Shown: positions 5,983 through 13,359 of the stretch, one piece after another
How the letters are laid out: each line of letters opens with the position of its first letter
Numbering within the stretch: position 1 is the stretch's first letter
Source of the DNA: 66-474 sp035606235
Lineage (GTDB): Bacteria > Pseudomonadota > Gammaproteobacteria > Xanthomonadales > Rhodanobacteraceae
Assembly: GCA_035606235.1 (NCBI GenBank)
Contig: DATNFU010000032.1
Location: forward strand, 1 to 15,721
Reading direction: 5' to 3'
DNA: 15,721 nucleotides
The notes under the pieces: model-generated
What the model was told of the DNA's origin: nothing
The model's database searches: none
What the model saw: only the letters and a program-made list of their open reading frames with translations
Program-made: the position numbers and the translations under genes

Positions 5983-6960
5983 TTACGTTCCGGGCGCGCG
6001 GCCCAGAAACAACCCGACCGCGCTTGCGGCAACCTCACGCGAGCCTGCGCCATCGGGATCGAACACCCGCGCATCCACCTCGCCGCGCAGCCAGGTGAGC
6101 TGGCGCTTGGCGAGCTGGTTGGTGGCGAAGATCGCGCGCGCGCGGAATTCGCGTGCATCGGTTGCGCCCTGCAGATGCTGCCACGCCTGGCGATAGCCCA
6201 CCGCGCGCAGCGCCGGGAGTTCCGGATGCAGATCGCCGCGCGCACGCAATGCGCGCACTTCATCGAGGAAGCCCGCCTGCAGCATCGCATCGAACCGTTG
6301 CGCGATACGTTCGCGCAAGCGCTGGCGATCGGGAGGAATCAGCGCCAGCTTCAGCACGCGATACGGAAACCGCGCACGTGCATTTCCCTGCTGCTCCGAA
6401 AGCGGCTTGCCGCTCAATTGGATCACCTCCAGCGCGCGCTGGATGCGCTGCGTGTCGTTCATGCGGATGCGCGCGGCGGCGATTGGATCGTGTTGCGCGA
6501 GCCGCGCGTGCAGCGCCGGCCAGCCGCGTTCTTGCGCCTCCGCCGCAATGCGCGCGCGCAATTCGGGGTCGGCATGCGGCAAGGGCGACAAGCCCTGTTG
6601 CAACGCGCGGAAATACAGGCCGGTGCCCCCAACCAGCAGCGGCACGCGCTGCGCATCGGTGATGTCTTGCATGGCCGCCAACGCGTCGTCGCGGAACATC
6701 GCCGCGGAATACGGTTGCGCCGGATCGCGGATGTCGATCAACCCGTGCGGATATTTCGCAAGCGTGGCGGCATCGGGCTTGGCCGCGCCGATGTTCAAGC
6801 CACGATAGACCAGCGCGGAATCCACGCTGATGAGCTGCAGCGGAAACGCATCGGCCAGTGCGCAGGCCAGCGCGGTCTTGCCCGAGGCAGTGGGCCCCAT
6901 CAGGAAAATCGCGGGTGGACGCGGGTCGCAATGGGTTTGATCAACCTGCATTGGCCGCAT
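5983..6960 (-). CDS. miaA: tRNA dimethylallyltransferase MiaA
   Basis: MiaA transfers the dimethylallyl group to A37 of tRNAs that read codons starting with U, the first step to i6A/ms2i6A. The 325-residue product has the P-loop GPTASGKT (22-29), the family motif ISVDSALVYRGLNIGAAKP (45-63, with D47 and S48), GGTGLYFRAL (111-120), RIQRALEV, and the C-terminal YRQAWQHL and QLAKRQLTWLR. ATG at 6960 (MRPMQVDQ) is preferred since AGG lies about 10 nt upstream. An ATG at 6951 is possible, and a longer frame from 7011 would overlap the divergent gene's ribosome site. It heads the minus-strand hfq-hfl series and is divergent from the DUF1223 gene. Confidence 0.97.
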   Translation of the reverse strand: MRPMQVDQTHCDPRPPAIFLMGPTASGKTALACALADAFPLQLISVDSALVYRGLNIGAAKPDAATLAKYPHGLIDIRDPAQPYSAAMFRDDALAAMQDITDAQRVPLLVGGTGLYFRALQQGLSPLPHADPELRARIAAEAQERGWPALHARLAQHDPIAAARIRMNDTQRIQRALEVIQLSGKPLSEQQGNARARFPYRVLKLALIPPDRQRLRERIAQRFDAMLQAGFLDEVRALRARGDLHPELPALRAVGYRQAWQHLQGATDAREFRARAIFATNQLAKRQLTWLRGEVDARVFDPDGAGSREVAASAVGLFLGRAPGT

Positions 6961-7022
6961 TGTAGGGTTGCCTGGCGTAAGCTTGTCGCGTTTTGCGGGT
7001 CTGTTGCACAAAGGAGTGTGCC
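6961..7022. promoter_or_regulatory. 62-bp divergent intergenic region miaA / DUF1223 gene
   Basis: The two start codons face away from each other across only 62 bp. The plus-strand gene has a strong ribosome site, AAGGAG at 7011-7016, six bases before its ATG. I cannot identify a confident -10/-35 pair on either strand, so the promoters may lie partly inside the opposing coding sequences. Confidence 0.45.
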
Positions 7023-7748
7023 ATGCGCCAGATCGCCATCAGCTTGTCCGCTTTGTTCCTGCTCGTCGTCGGCGTGGCCCATGCCGATTGCGTCGCGCAA
7101 AGCGCGCCCACTCGAGCGCATCTGCTGGAACTGTTCACCAGCGAAGGCTGCAGTTCCTGCCCGCCCGCGGATGAATGGCTGCGGCGCGTGCCTGCCAGTG
7201 CCACGCTGGTGCCGCTGGAATGGCACGTGGATTACTGGGATTCACTGGGCTGGCCGGATCGCTTCGACGATGCCCGCTATACGCAACGCCAGCGCGAGCT
7301 GGCCGGGCGTTCCGCGCAACACATCATCTATACGCCCGAAGTGGCGCTGGACGGACATGAATGGCCTGAATGGGCACGCGGCCTGCCGGCTCCCTCCGCC
7401 GCACGCGCGCCGATGCAACTCAGCCTGCGCGTGAGTCCCGGCGCGCGCCTGCATGTCCTCTTGCGCGGCGCGCCGATCACGGGCAACGGCTGGCGCGCCT
7501 ATTTCGTGGTGACCGAGGATGGCTTGAACAGCGCGGTGCGCGCGGGCGAAAACAATGGTGTCGTGCTGCATCACGGCTACACCGTACGCGCGTTCGCCGG
7601 CCCGTTGCCGCTCGATCGCGCGCAGGCGGAGCTGCGGCTGCCGCCGGACGTAAACCCGCGCCACGCGGCGGTGGTGGCGTTTGTGCAAAACCCGCTTACC
7701 GGCGCCGTCGCCCAAGTGGTACGGCAACCGCTCGGGCAATGCCACTGA
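7023..7748 (+). CDS. Secreted DUF1223 family protein with CSSC motif
   Basis: The 241-residue product starts with a signal peptide (MRQIAISLSALFLLVVGVAHA, probable cleavage after residue 21) and so should be periplasmic or secreted. The mature part opens with ELFTSEGCSSCPPADEWL (CSSC at 43-46), the hallmark of the DUF1223 family (Pfam PF06764), which resembles a thioredoxin-fold redox motif. Further conserved-looking parts are VDYWDSLGWPDRF and YTPEVALDG. Two more cysteines stand near the mature N-terminus (C23) and the C-terminus (C240). Redox activity is inferred from CxxC; the family's biochemical role is not established to my knowledge. ATG at 7023 is fixed by AAGGAG; an earlier in-frame start at 6993 has no support. 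It is a single gene, divergent from miaA and 126 bp upstream of the EAL gene. Confidence 0.88.
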   Translation: MRQIAISLSALFLLVVGVAHADCVAQSAPTRAHLLELFTSEGCSSCPPADEWLRRVPASATLVPLEWHVDYWDSLGWPDRFDDARYTQRQRELAGRSAQHIIYTPEVALDGHEWPEWARGLPAPSAARAPMQLSLRVSPGARLHVLLRGAPITGNGWRAYFVVTEDGLNSAVRAGENNGVVLHHGYTVRAFAGPLPLDRAQAELRLPPDVNPRHAAVVAFVQNPLTGAVAQVVRQPLGQCH

Positions 7749-7874
7749 GGCCTTTCGGCACTTTCGCTTTACACGTCGGGTCAACCGGAGTCTCATAGGG
7801 CACCCCGACTGCTTGAGGTACGCCAAAACCGATTCCACGAGCCGCTTGCGCGCCGGAACCGGCTGGACGACCCG

Positions 7875-9899
7875 ATGAACGAAGGGCACGGACTCGAACT
7901 GGTGATGTATCTGGCGCAAGCCGGCTGCGCGACCGCGCAAGCCGCGATCTTCGCCTATTACTACCGGGTCTCGCGACTGGAACACCTGCGCCTGTGGGGG
8001 CTGTCGTTCATCGCGCTCGCGCTGTATCTGGTGTTTGCGCTGCTGGCGATCGACCTGGGCGAGCCGCGCCAGACCTGGCTGAACCTGCTGTTTTCCGGAG
8101 GTTCGCTGGTTGCCGCCTATCTGCAGGTCGCGCTGCTGGCGCTCGGCACGATGGCTGTGCTGGGCCGGCATCCGCCGACGCAACGGATGATCCGTGGCGT
8201 GCTGGTTGCGTCGGTTTTATTCGGCGCGATGACCGCATTGCTGTTCGCCACGCCGGCTGCGGTGTCCAGCCAGCGTGTGGTGCTGCACAGCGCCTTGCGT
8301 TACGCGATCACCGGCGCTGCTTATCTGATCGTCGCGATCCTGTTGTGGCGGCGTGCGCGCCGCTCGGGTCTGGGCGCGCGGCTGGCGGCGTTTGCAATGG
8401 GTGCGTACGGCGTGCAACTGCTGCATGTACTGGCGATCCTGATCGCGGAAACGGATTTCGGCATCGCCGTGGGCTGGGCGCCCTACGTCGGCATACTCGA
8501 TCTGATCGCGCAGTTGTTCATCGGTTACGGCTTGGTGGTGTGGCTGCTGGAAGACGAACGACTGCGCTACGAGCGCGCCGATACCGCGCTGCGTCGGCTG
8601 CGCGATTTCGATCCGGTCACCGGCTTTCCGAACCGTCGCCGCCTGTTGTCGGATCTGGAATCGAGCCTGCGCGCCACCAATCAGCGCACCGCCGCGCTGC
8701 TGATCCGCGTTGATCAGGCCGACATGCTGAGCAGTTCGCTCGGCATGGTGTCGGCCGAAGCGGTAATCGCGGAAGCCGCCTCGCGCGTGCAGGAGTGCGC
8801 GCTGCCGGGCTGGCCGCGGCCGGCCCGCCTGTCGGAATCGCGGCTGGTGCAGGTGGTGCCGCACGTGCACGCAACCGGCGATCTGGCCGCGTGCGCAGAC
8901 AATCTGCTCGCCATGTTGCGCGCACCGTTCTACAGCGGCGGTCGCGAATTGGCGCTGTCGGCCAGCATCGGCATTGCGTTGTCGCCGGATGACGCGAGCC
9001 AGGCCGCGACGCTGGTCGGTGCGGCTGAAGCTGCTTCGCAACAGGCGCACGATGAAGGCGGCAACCGCTTTCGTTTCTATTCGACCGAGATGAACTCGCT
9101 GGTGCTGACTCGCCTGAGCCTGCAAGCGGAGTTGCGGCGCGCGCTGCTGCGCGGCGAATTCGAATTGCATTACCAACCGCTGCTGGCCGCGCACAGCCAC
9201 AACCTCGCCGGTGCCGAGGCGCTGGTGCGCTGGCGGCATCCGAAGCGCGGCCTGCTGGCGCCGGACATGTTCATCGAGGAAATGGAACGGCTTGGCATGA
9301 TCGAGGATCTCGATCGGCACGTACTCGAACGCGCCTGTCGCGAAGCGCAGCAATGGCGCACGCATCTTGGCAAGCATCTGACCGTGGCGGTGAATATCTC
9401 CACCCGCAGTTTCCAGCGGGAGCATTTTCCGGAACTGGTGCGCGCGGTGCTGGCGTCCACCGGCCTGGCGCCGCAACGACTGGAACTGGAAGTGGTGGAA
9501 TCCAGCGCGCTGGAGGATATCGATCGCGCCACCGATTGCCTGACCCGCCTGCGGAGCCTGGGCGTGCGGGTGTCATTGGACGACTTCGGTACCGGTTATT
9601 CCTCGCTCAACCACCTGCGCCGGCTGCCGGTGGATTGCCTGAAGATCGACCGCAGCTTCGCCGACGAGGTATTGATCGATCCGCGCGCGGCAGCGATCGT
9701 GGCGGCGATCATCATTCTGGCGCACAGCCTGGATATCGAAATCGTGGTGGAAGGCATCGAAACCGCGGCGCAACTGGCCTGGTTCGAGCGGCACAAGGTG
9801 GACCGTCTGCAGGGCTACCACTTCGCGCGGCCGATGGAAGCGGATCTGTGGCGCGCGCTGCAGGATGAGCGCGATACGCTGCTGGCACTTGAAGCCTGA
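7875..9899 (+). CDS. Membrane-bound degenerate GGDEF-EAL protein (predicted c-di-GMP phosphodiesterase)
   Basis: The 674-residue product has an N-terminal membrane region with about seven hydrophobic helices (about 8-29, 39-60, 70-95, 106-128, 138-158, 168-191, 203-225). A GGDEF-like domain (about 245-405) and an EAL domain (about 413-660) follow. The GGDEF domain retains DPVTGFPNRR (246-255), but its signature site reads SESRL (320-324), so cyclase activity is very unlikely. The EAL domain looks intact: YQP, EAL at 448-450, NIS with N507, LELEVVES, DDFGTGYSS (569-577), LKID with K590, VVEGIET and QGY at 646-648. I infer a c-di-GMP phosphodiesterase whose membrane sensor and dead GGDEF domain (possibly GTP-binding) set its activity. 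The ligand is unknown. The ATG has only a weak ribosome site. Confidence 0.92.
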   Translation: MNEGHGLELVMYLAQAGCATAQAAIFAYYYRVSRLEHLRLWGLSFIALALYLVFALLAIDLGEPRQTWLNLLFSGGSLVAAYLQVALLALGTMAVLGRHPPTQRMIRGVLVASVLFGAMTALLFATPAAVSSQRVVLHSALRYAITGAAYLIVAILLWRRARRSGLGARLAAFAMGAYGVQLLHVLAILIAETDFGIAVGWAPYVGILDLIAQLFIGYGLVVWLLEDERLRYERADTALRRLRDFDPVTGFPNRRRLLSDLESSLRATNQRTAALLIRVDQADMLSSSLGMVSAEAVIAEAASRVQECALPGWPRPARLSESRLVQVVPHVHATGDLAACADNLLAMLRAPFYSGGRELALSASIGIALSPDDASQAATLVGAAEAASQQAHDEGGNRFRFYSTEMNSLVLTRLSLQAELRRALLRGEFELHYQPLLAAHSHNLAGAEALVRWRHPKRGLLAPDMFIEEMERLGMIEDLDRHVLERACREAQQWRTHLGKHLTVAVNISTRSFQREHFPELVRAVLASTGLAPQRLELEVVESSALEDIDRATDCLTRLRSLGVRVSLDDFGTGYSSLNHLRRLPVDCLKIDRSFADEVLIDPRAAAIVAAIIILAHSLDIEIVVEGIETAAQLAWFERHKVDRLQGYHFARPMEADLWRALQDERDTLLALEA

Positions 9900-9901
9900 A
9901 G

Positions 9902-9991
9902 CAGGGAACCGGGAACCGACAATCGGAGAGTCGGGATGCGGTGGTTTGCGTGGGTGCTCTCGTTTTCCGGCTTCCGGCTACCGGCTCCCTG
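9902..9991. repeat. Imperfect long inverted repeat between the EAL gene and tdh
   Basis: CAGGGAACCGGGAACC (9902-9917) and GGCTACCGGCTCCCTG (9976-9991) are complementary at 13 of 16 positions, enclosing 58 bp. Both arms are internally repetitive (GGGAACC twice; TTCCGGCT and ACCGGCT). It starts right after the EAL gene stop and ends about 20 bp before the tdh -10 hexamer. It may be a folding transcript end or a dispersed intergenic repeat; there is no U tract. Confidence 0.45.
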
Positions 9992-10010
9992 TACCAGAGC
10001 CCGAAGCGTT

Positions 10011-10016
10011 TATAAT
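10011..10016 (+). promoter_or_regulatory. Probable tdh -10 element TATAAT
   Basis: A perfect sigma-70 -10 hexamer, TATAAT, stands 28 bp before the tdh ATG in otherwise GC-rich DNA. No good -35 is found at 16-18 bp spacing; the candidate CTGTAC is poor. This suggests a weak, activator-dependent or extended promoter, or a different start point. Confidence 0.5.
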
Positions 10017-10044
10017 TTGGTGCTCCCATCGCGCAGGAAAAGCC

Positions 10045-11079
10045 ATGCCGCAAATGATGAAAGCGCTGGTCAAGCGCGAAGCCGCCAAGGGCATCTGGCT
10101 GGACGAGGTGAAGGTGCCGGAGTTCGGCGCCAACGAGGTGCTGATCAAACTGGAAAAGACCGCGATCTGCGGCACCGACCTGCACATCTACAACTGGGAT
10201 GAGTGGGCGCAGCGCACGATCAAGCCCGGACTGGTGATCGGCCATGAGTTCGTCGGCCGCATCGTGGACATCGGCCCGGGTGTGCGCGGATACACGGTTG
10301 GACAACGTGTCTCGGCGGAAGGCCACATCGTCTGCGGGATGTGCCGCAACTGTCGCGCCGGGCGTCAGCATCTGTGCCCGTACACGGTTGGCATCGGCGT
10401 CAACCGCAATGGTGCGTTCGCCGAATACATTGTGATGCCGGCATCGAATCTGTGGCCGATCCCGGATGCGATTCCATCCGAACTCGCGGCATTCTTCGAT
10501 CCTTACGGCAATGCCGCGCACTGCGCGCTGGAATTCGACCTGATCGGCGAGGATGTGCTGATCACCGGCGCGGGCCCGATCGGCATCATTGCCACGGGCA
10601 TCGCCAAGCACGTGGGTGCGCGCAACGTGGTGGTCACGGATGTCAACGATTATCGTCTGCAGCTCGCAGCCGACATGGGCGCGACGCGGGTGGTCAATGT
10701 CTCCAAGCAATCGCTGAAGGATGTCGTGACCGACTTGCACATGGAAGGTTTCGACGTCGGCCTGGAGATGAGCGGCAATCCGCGCGCCTTCAACGAGATG
10801 CTGGATGTGATGTACCACGGCGGCAAGGTTGCCCTGCTCGGTCTGCTGCCATCAGGCGCGGGCATCGACTGGGACCGGGTGATCTTCAAGGGCCTGGTGC
10901 TGCACGGCATCTACGGCCGGCGCATGTACGAGACCTGGTACAAGATGACGCAGATGCTGCTGACCGGCTTCCCGCTGCAGAAGGTGCTGACCCATCAGGT
11001 CGCGATCAACGATTTCCAGAAAGGCTTCGATTTGATGGCCTCGGGCCAGTGCGGCAAAGTCGTTTGCAGTTGGAATTGA
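10045..11079 (+). CDS. tdh: L-threonine 3-dehydrogenase
   Basis: Tdh oxidises L-threonine with NAD+ to 2-amino-3-ketobutyrate, the substrate of Kbl encoded next. The 344-residue product is a zinc-dependent medium-chain dehydrogenase. Catalytic zinc residues are C42 (ICGTDLHIY) and H67/E68 (GHEFVG). The structural zinc site is C97, C100, C103 and C111 (CGMCRNCRAGRQHLC). The nucleotide-binding loop is GAGPIG (175-180), and NDFQKGFDLMASGQCGKVV lies near the end as in E. coli Tdh (341 residues). The ATG at 10045 is set by AGGA six bases upstream; in-frame ATGs also exist at 10054 and 10057, the latter starting at MKALVKRE. An in-frame extension to 9865 inside the EAL gene is not credible. It is followed by kbl after 144 bp. 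Confidence 0.97.
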   Translation: MPQMMKALVKREAAKGIWLDEVKVPEFGANEVLIKLEKTAICGTDLHIYNWDEWAQRTIKPGLVIGHEFVGRIVDIGPGVRGYTVGQRVSAEGHIVCGMCRNCRAGRQHLCPYTVGIGVNRNGAFAEYIVMPASNLWPIPDAIPSELAAFFDPYGNAAHCALEFDLIGEDVLITGAGPIGIIATGIAKHVGARNVVVTDVNDYRLQLAADMGATRVVNVSKQSLKDVVTDLHMEGFDVGLEMSGNPRAFNEMLDVMYHGGKVALLGLLPSGAGIDWDRVIFKGLVLHGIYGRRMYETWYKMTQMLLTGFPLQKVLTHQVAINDFQKGFDLMASGQCGKVVCSWN

Positions 11080-11109
11080 GGCCAGAAGTCGCGCAACAAC
11101 ACAGCCGTC

Positions 11110-11191
11110 GCCCCGGTGAAGGCCGGGGCCAGTGGCGAATCGGCACCAACGTGCGTGATCACTACTGGATTCCGGCCTTCGCCGGATGACG
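11110..11191. repeat. Inverted pair of REP-like hairpins between tdh and kbl
   Basis: Element 1 folds as GCCCCGG/CCGGGGC around TGAAGG (11110-11129). Element 2, TGGATTCCGGCCTTCGCCGG (11167-11186) followed by ATGACG, has a CCGG..CCGG core. CCGGTGAAGGCCGG of element 1 is the reverse complement of CCGGCCTTCGCCGG of element 2 apart from one base, so the two are inverted copies. The form TGGATTCCGGCCTTCGCCGGATGACG matches a very widespread proteobacterial intergenic palindrome. As mRNA structures they may tune tdh versus kbl expression (inference). Confidence 0.65.
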
Positions 11192-11223
11192 AACCGCCAA
11201 TTTTCGTCGTTCCTGGAACAACC

Positions 11224-12423
11224 ATGACCTACGTCGCGCAAGACCGTTTCAGCAGCGAACTCGAAGCCATCCGCGATTCGGGGCTGTACAAATCCGAACG
11301 CGTGATCGTTTCGCCGCAGTCGGCGGAAATCACGCTCGCCGACGGTCGCCGCGTGCTGAACTTCTGCGCCAACAATTACCTCGGGCTCGCCGACCACCCA
11401 CGATTGATTGAAGCGGCCAAGCGCGCGCTGGATACGCACGGGTTCGGCATGGCCTCGGTGCGTTTCATCTGCGGCACCCAGGATTTGCACAAGCAGCTTG
11501 AGTCCAGGATCGCGAAATTCTTCGGCACCGACGACGCGATCCTGTACGCCGCCTGCTTCGATGCCAACGGCGGGCTGTTCGAACCGTTGCTCGGCGAACA
11601 GGATGCGATCGTTTCCGATGCGTTGAACCACGCTTCCATCATCGATGGCATCCGCCTGTGCAAGGCCAAGCGCTTTCGTTACGCCAACTGCGACACCGCA
11701 GATCTGGAAAGACAGTTGCAGGCGGCGGACGCGGCCGGCGCGCGCAGCAAATTGATTTCCTCCGATGGTGTGTTCTCGATGGATGGCTTTATCGCGCCGC
11801 TGGACCGCATCACCGCATTGGCAAAACAATACGGCGCAATGGTGCACATCGACGAATGCCATGCCACCGGCTTCCTTGGAGCCAGCGGGCGCGGTTCGGC
11901 GGAAGTGCACGGCGTGCTCGACAGGATCGACATCTTCACCGGCACGCTCGGCAAGGCGCTCGGCGGCGCGGTCGGCGGCTTCACCACCGGACGCGGCGAG
12001 ATCATCGAGATGCTGCGCCAGCGCTCACGGCCTTATCTCTTCTCCAACTCGCTGCCGCCGCACGTAGTCGCCGCCGCGATCGAGGTATTCGACATGCTCG
12101 GCGAAGCCGGCGAACTACGCGAAAAGCTGGCGGCGAACACGCGCCACTTCCGCGAAAAAATGCTGGCTGCCGGTTTCGACATCAGGCCCGGCACACATCC
12201 GATCGTGCCGGTGATGGTGCACGACGCCCATATCGCGCAGGCGTTCGCGACCAAGCTGCTGGAACACGGCATTTACGCGATCGGCTTTTTCTTCCCGGTG
12301 GTGGCGCAGGGACAGGCGCGCATCCGCACCCAGATGTCGGCCGCGCACACGCGCGAGCATCTTGATCGCGCGATCGCGGCGTTCACCGCAGTCGGACGCG
12401 AACTGGGCGTGTTGAAGGCGTGA
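11224..12423 (+). CDS. kbl: 2-amino-3-ketobutyrate CoA ligase (glycine C-acetyltransferase)
   Basis: Kbl cleaves 2-amino-3-ketobutyrate with CoA to glycine and acetyl-CoA, completing threonine degradation after Tdh. The 399-residue product is a PLP-dependent alpha-oxoamine synthase of the usual length (E. coli 398). PLP is bound by K244 in TGTLGKALGGAVGG. HIDECHATGFLGASGRG (208-224) carries the cofactor Asp, and NFCANNYLGLADHP (46-59), SVRFICGTQDLHKQLE and SDALNHASIIDGIRL are typical. The ATG at 11224 gives the family N-terminus; its ribosome site (CTGGAACAACC) is weak. A longer frame from 11116 merely translates the REP-like repeat and is rejected. It is probably co-transcribed with tdh, and converges with the pseudouridine synthase gene 35 bp beyond its stop. 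Confidence 0.97.
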   Translation: MTYVAQDRFSSELEAIRDSGLYKSERVIVSPQSAEITLADGRRVLNFCANNYLGLADHPRLIEAAKRALDTHGFGMASVRFICGTQDLHKQLESRIAKFFGTDDAILYAACFDANGGLFEPLLGEQDAIVSDALNHASIIDGIRLCKAKRFRYANCDTADLERQLQAADAAGARSKLISSDGVFSMDGFIAPLDRITALAKQYGAMVHIDECHATGFLGASGRGSAEVHGVLDRIDIFTGTLGKALGGAVGGFTTGRGEIIEMLRQRSRPYLFSNSLPPHVVAAAIEVFDMLGEAGELREKLAANTRHFREKMLAAGFDIRPGTHPIVPVMVHDAHIAQAFATKLLEHGIYAIGFFFPVVAQGQARIRTQMSAAHTREHLDRAIAAFTAVGRELGVLKA

Positions 12424-12445
12424 CGCCGAGTTGACAAGATGCGGG

Positions 12446-12458
12446 GTTCGAAGCGAAC
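12446..12458. terminator. Small hairpin between convergent genes
   Basis: GTTCG-AAG-CGAAC is a 5-bp hairpin filling the end of the 35-bp gap between kbl and the convergent pseudouridine synthase gene. It lacks a T tract on either side, so it is at most a weak terminator. Confidence 0.2.
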
Positions 12459-13250
12459 TCAGTTTCCGGGCCGATCACGCGCAAGCGCTGCCATCTCGTC
12501 TGCAGTCAGCCGCCGCCATTGTCCTTTCGACAACTCGCCCAGGGCGAGCGGACCAATCGCCACACGGATCAGCCGCAGCACTTCGTAATCCAGTGCTGCG
12601 AGCATCCGCCGGATCTGCCGGTTGCGGCCCTGATCGAGCACGATCTCCAGCCAGGCGTTCTTCTCGCCCGCACGCAATAACACCGCCGAACGCGCCGACA
12701 GCATTTCACCGCGGTCCATCACACCCGCACGCAATCGGTCCAGCGCCTGCGCATTGGGCACGCCGCGCACCTGCACGCGATAAGTCTTGGGCAGATGCGA
12801 GGAAGGATCGGTGATGCGCGCGGCCCATGCCGGGTCGTTGCTCAACAACAACAATCCTTCGCTGGCCTTGTCGAGCCGGCCCACCGGCGCCAGCCACGGC
12901 AATCCAACATCTTTCAGCAGATCGTAAACCGTCGCGCGACCACGCTCATCGGCGGCGCTGACCACAATGCCGCGAGGCTTGTTCAAGGCAATGCACTCGC
13001 GCTCACTGCTCATCAGCGGAACGCCATCCACTGCGATGTGCGCTGCGGGATCGGTCGGATGCTCGTGATCGCGTATCACGCGGCCGTCTATGCTGACGCG
13101 TCCGGCATTTATCCACTCCTGCGCCCGGCTGCGCGAGCACACGCCGAGCCTGGACAGCACGCGTGCCAGGCCATGCCGTGCAGGCGATTGCGCCTCGCGT
13201 CGCGGCAATGCTTCTGTTCGCTTGTGTGATGGCTCGGGCCGTTTGACCAT
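12459..13250 (-). CDS. S4-domain pseudouridine synthase, RsuA/RluB/RluE/RluF family
   Basis: The enzyme isomerises a specific uridine to pseudouridine in ribosomal RNA. The 263-residue product has a basic leader (about 1-26) and an S4 RNA-binding domain (about 27-72, GLARVLSRLGVCSRSRAQEWINAGRVSIDG). The catalytic domain has NKPRGIVVS (90-98), PVGRLDKASEGLLLLSND with catalytic D127, KTYRVQVRG, and the family-specific QGRNRQIRRMLAALDYEVLRLIRVAIG. These fit the RsuA/RluB/E/F branch. Which rRNA position is modified cannot be told by eye. ATG at 13250 has GGAG about 9 nt upstream. It follows the ompA gene and terminator on the same strand and converges with kbl. Confidence 0.93.
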   Translation of the reverse strand: MVKRPEPSHKRTEALPRREAQSPARHGLARVLSRLGVCSRSRAQEWINAGRVSIDGRVIRDHEHPTDPAAHIAVDGVPLMSSERECIALNKPRGIVVSAADERGRATVYDLLKDVGLPWLAPVGRLDKASEGLLLLSNDPAWAARITDPSSHLPKTYRVQVRGVPNAQALDRLRAGVMDRGEMLSARSAVLLRAGEKNAWLEIVLDQGRNRQIRRMLAALDYEVLRLIRVAIGPLALGELSKGQWRRLTADEMAALARDRPGN

Positions 13251-13289
13251 GGCCTCGTGCTCCGCGCGAAACCGGATTATCGAGAAAAG

Positions 13290-13317
13290 AAAAGCCCGGC
13301 TTCGCAGCCGGGCTTTT
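13290..13317 (-). terminator. Strong intrinsic terminator of the ompA-like gene
   Basis: AAAAGCCCGGC/GCCGGGCTTTT form a perfect 11-bp stem around TTCGCA, with T-rich sequence on the minus-strand downstream side (TTTTCTTTTC). It lies about 40 bp beyond the ompA stop and 40 bp before the pseudouridine synthase start, so it should end ompA transcripts and insulate the next gene. The A/T arms make it potentially bidirectional. Confidence 0.9.
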
Positions 13318-13333
13318 CGTGTTGCGACCTGAG

Positions 13334-13349
13334 TCCGACGTCAGTCGGA
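13334..13349. repeat. Small second hairpin between ompA stop and terminator
   Basis: TCCGAC-GTCA-GTCGGA is a perfect 6-bp stem with a 4-base loop, 10 bp past the ompA-like stop codon. It may protect the 3' end of an abundant outer-membrane-protein mRNA (inference). It has no U tract of its own. Confidence 0.4.
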
Positions 13350-13359
13350 TGCAGGCTTG

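Noticed and set aside
4481..6196. 571-codon plus-strand frame opposite hflX and hfq
   Set aside because: It lies antisense to clearly identified hflX, hfq and part of miaA; it is a mirror frame of GC-rich coding sequence with no recognisable domain.
5968..7434. 488-codon plus-strand frame opposite miaA
   Set aside because: Antisense to miaA and then out of frame with the DUF1223 gene; no signatures.
8217..9476. 419-codon minus-strand frame inside the GGDEF-EAL gene
   Set aside because: Antisense shadow of a well-supported gene; rich in Arg, His and Gln with no domain.
9865..10044. 60-codon N-terminal extension of tdh starting inside the EAL gene
   Set aside because: The extension translates the intergenic inverted repeat, overlaps the -10 hexamer, and is not part of the Tdh family; AGGA supports ATG 10045.
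9712..10818. 368-codon minus-strand frame opposite tdh
   Set aside because: Antisense to tdh and the EAL gene end, spanning a repetitive intergenic region; no domain.
11116..11223. N-terminal extension of kbl
   Set aside because: It translates the REP-like element between the genes; the family N-terminus begins at 11224.
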